From Ophiothrix spiculata (Eukaryota; Echinodermata; Ophiuroidea; Amphilepidida; Ophiotrichidae): a stretch of DNA of 20,362 nt. This document shows positions 18,201 through 20,362 of the stretch, one piece after another. Every line of letters begins with the position of its first letter. Position 1 is the stretch's first letter. Made by a program: the position numbers and the translations under genes. The notes under the pieces were generated by a model that worked only from the letters and a program-made list of their open reading frames with translations, made no database searches and was not told where the DNA came from. The stretch lies in NCBI GenBank assembly GCA_000969725.1, contig JXSR01S022841.1; one strand, given 5' to 3'.

Positions 18201-18480
18201 AATGAAATGCACCTTTAATAAAACCCGTCTATTTCAACCTCACAATACACAATAGTTGCTAATGCTAACTTCTCGCAATAAGTAATCAGATTTTTGCGCC
18301 GAATAACATACGCAACGCAATACTGTCACTTCAGACCATCTACATTAAGGAGCTGAAAGACTTTAAGAAAACACGCATTGCCTTCTCAATGAAAACCAAT
18401 CTGACTAGTTCTATGAATCATTTAGCTAACATGCAGGTAATTTCGTGTTGAAAGTGAAAACTTGTTTTCCATCATAGCAT
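18201..18480 (+). repeat. R2 dispersed repeat, 3' part
   Basis: The best match is 18269-18480 to 2608-2812: CTTCTCGCAATAAGTAATCAGA, ACTGTCACTTCAG, TTAAGAAAACACGCATTGCC, AATCATTTAGCTAACATG, TTTTCCATCATAGC. Weaker similarity begins near GCACCTTTA (18208). Confidence 0.75.
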
Positions 18481-18481
18481 T

Positions 18482-18498
18482 AGCCTTGATTCAAGGCT
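18482..18498. other. Tight palindrome AGCCTTGA-T-TCAAGGCT
   Basis: Exact 8-bp arms surround a single base, directly at the end of the R2 copy. It may mark that repeat's boundary; the copy at 2812 lacks it. Confidence 0.5.
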
Positions 18499-18568
18499 GG
18501 ATAGGGCATTCCCCCCTTCATGATTAAAGTTCAAGCCTATGTTGAACAGACAAACAATGTCCCTGAAA

Positions 18569-18825
18569 TGTGATGGCTCACCCCGAAAGGGGGGACTTTG
18601 AAGATGGTATCAATTTTGATTTTTTCATTTCATCTGTTGCAGAATTTTCTAAGCTTTAAAATGACACCTTACTTGTTGAATTGATCAAGACGATCAAATT
18701 TTACAATAGAAAATCTGCTGGAAATTCTTATTATTTTCTTTATTTTTTTGCTGCCTATTTTCACCTGTATCTTGAAAAGTTTTCTGTCGCAAAGTCCCCC
18801 TTTTCGGGGTGATCGAGTCATCACA
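18569..18825. mobile_element. 257-bp TIR element (MITE-like)
   Basis: The left arm (18569-18600) reads TGTGATGGCTC then ACCCCGAAAGGGGGGACTTT. The inverse of the right arm (18790-18825) reads TGTGATGACTCGATC then ACCCCGAAAAGGGGGACTTT. Each arm is itself partly palindromic (CCCC...GGGG). The interior is AT-rich and non-coding. No clear target duplication was found, so the superfamily is unknown. Confidence 0.75.
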
Positions 18826-20362
18826 AATATCAAATATTCTAATACTACTAAGCTAGCCATCAGAGACCCACACAGAGATTTTGCTTCACAAGGTCATCTG
18901 TTCATAAATACTGTTTTTCGTTTTTCAATCCATGCATTGGATATTTCTTGATAAACAGTGAACTTGATTCACTCTCAATTGTCACAGGTATTATGTAACA
19001 TCGTTAGCTACCTTATAAGTCCTTAGGCTGGACTTAAAAATCATTGAACATGTTCAAAACTGTGATGTTTTTAGATTTTTCCTTTGGAAGTGATAATTTG
19101 CTCTTCTGTGGTTGGTTTTGAAGTGTCAAGCACCTTGTACTTTTAAAAGGGCAATTGTGAGGTTGAAAAATTGTGGTAGGTTTACTGTGGCACATTTATT
19201 AAGGGATATTACCAGTGACAATTATCAAACTTCGCTTGGGAAATTCATATCTGTAAAATGAATTTAGCTTTTACTGTGCAGAACCTTAGATTGTTTATTT
19301 TTTATTTTAGTTTGTTTTGTTTGGGCATAATTTATTTTGTAAAATAAGATATAAGCATATTTACAGACTAAACAATGTAACCAGATCTTGAAAAATCCCA
19401 GAGATTTTACTACCAAAGCATCAACATTTGCTACAAACAATTGTCGTTATATCTGTAAAAATAGATAACAACTCTTATTGATTGTTAAAATTTGAAGGTC
19501 AACTAGAGTGATACGTCGAATCAAATATGAAGCCTGTGTTCTAAAGAGTATTATCATTAAGAAGTATTCTGAGTGTTACTTTTATTAATTGTATTAAGAA
19601 TGATATCGATAATATATTGATATATCGTCGTCTTTCATACCGTTAACTCTATACGTTCATATTAAAATGCGTTTGGGCTGAACCAATGATGAAGAAAAAC
19701 CGATCTACAATCTTTAAATTATTCTACTCTTGGTGAGTAAATCGTCACAGCACATTTTGCACGTAAACGCAATGAGTAACAGTCTTAAGCTGAATTCAAA
19801 CGCGAATGCAAACGCACCGAACACGTGTAGATGGGAGATTTGAGCAGTTCCGATAGATCGATAGCAAAATGTAACACCACGGCAACGCAAACCGAGTTGA
19901 GAAAAGTTGCACTTTATCATACTACAAAATATAGGAAAAATATGAGTAAAGTTTATTTTTTTTCTGAAACTTTGAACTGGTAACTTTCTTATAATATAAA
20001 CAGCATGCTGAGAGAATGTATCGTGAGTGACAAAATATTCCATTGACATCTGATAGAGCACTAGTGTCTAGTGTTCGACAAAATTTGCAGTGTGGTGAGG
20101 AGGCAAGAGCCATGCTTTAAGGTACGACTGGGAAATATTTCGGTTAGAGCTATCGGATTCCGATAGACTCATTGTATTGTATTTGGGCATTTTCACGGTA
20201 ACGGAAGGACAATCACAGAATTTTTCTGTATTTCAAACACATACATTGCCAAAATTGAATTGGATACAATAAAACTAATTCCATATTTAGTTGAGTATAC
20301 CTGTAAGCATTCATATTCAACAAGAATTTTTTCATAAAAATTTCTCTGTCGCAAAATATGCA
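18826..20362. other. Unassigned DNA to the end of the window
   Basis: There is no supported gene or repeat. The longest frame (19714-20061, minus) begins with GTG and has no recognisable features. A 63-codon ATG frame (19922-20113, minus) overlaps it in another frame. The stretch 19790-19890 is richer in ACGC motifs and may be a decayed element. Confidence 0.5.

Noticed and set aside
19714..20061. 115-codon open frame on the minus strand
   Set aside because: It begins with GTG, has no recognisable motif, and overlaps another open frame; fits chance.

Overview
The window looks like non-coding nuclear DNA from an animal, most likely a marine invertebrate. It is AT-rich. It has microsatellites, a decayed mariner transposase, a tRNA-derived SINE-like unit and many short elements with terminal inverted repeats (TIRs), which together are typical of invertebrate intergenic or intronic DNA. 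The species cannot be named from the sequence. I find no intact protein-coding gene, rRNA, functional tRNA, CRISPR array or bacterial-style operon. The longest ATG-started reading frame is 178 codons (5524-6060); it has no recognisable domain and fits chance in AT-rich DNA.

Left part (1-4710): a GC-rich hairpin (66-87); copy A of a ~417-bp tandem repeat, R1 (454-898), which breaks directly into a 5'-truncated mariner relic that keeps its right TIR (899-1547); an AATA microsatellite; a dispersed repeat, R2 (2380-2812); a 323-bp element with piggyBac-like CCC ends at TTAA (3292-3614); a fold-back (3781-4035); and a 625-bp TIR element with TA flanks carrying six same-strand AACGTTAC motifs (4076-4700).

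Middle part (4711-13430): mostly unremarkable AT-rich DNA to 7640. Next come R1 copies B and C (7640-8335), a 564-bp element with 32-bp mariner-like TIRs (8340-8903), an R2 fragment, and a tRNA-Pro-like SINE unit on the minus strand. A second TTAA element (9786-10381, TTAA on both sides) has inserted into a patch of TTAAGATGA motifs. A 364-bp element with 52-bp near-perfect TIRs lies at 11101-11464. One possible small exon (12844-13013) follows a good splice acceptor.

Right part (13430-20362): a TTAA-flanked element with 15-bp perfect TIRs (13438-13890); a G-tract-ended element with periodic AAAGACCCC motifs (13974-14308); a third, inverted TTAA-element copy (about 15010-15648) split by a nested hAT-like element (15162-15587); two recent tandem duplications (63 and 76 bp); a cluster of consensus transcription-factor sites (16254-16657); a second substantial R2 copy; and another TIR element (18569-18825). 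The last 1.5 kb shows nothing I can name.

No genes work together here. The biology is that of mobile elements: at least eight short non-autonomous DNA elements, nested insertions, and a ~100-bp core shared by four elements, one of which has different termini. That core is the observation most worth following up. I found no convincing new functional system.
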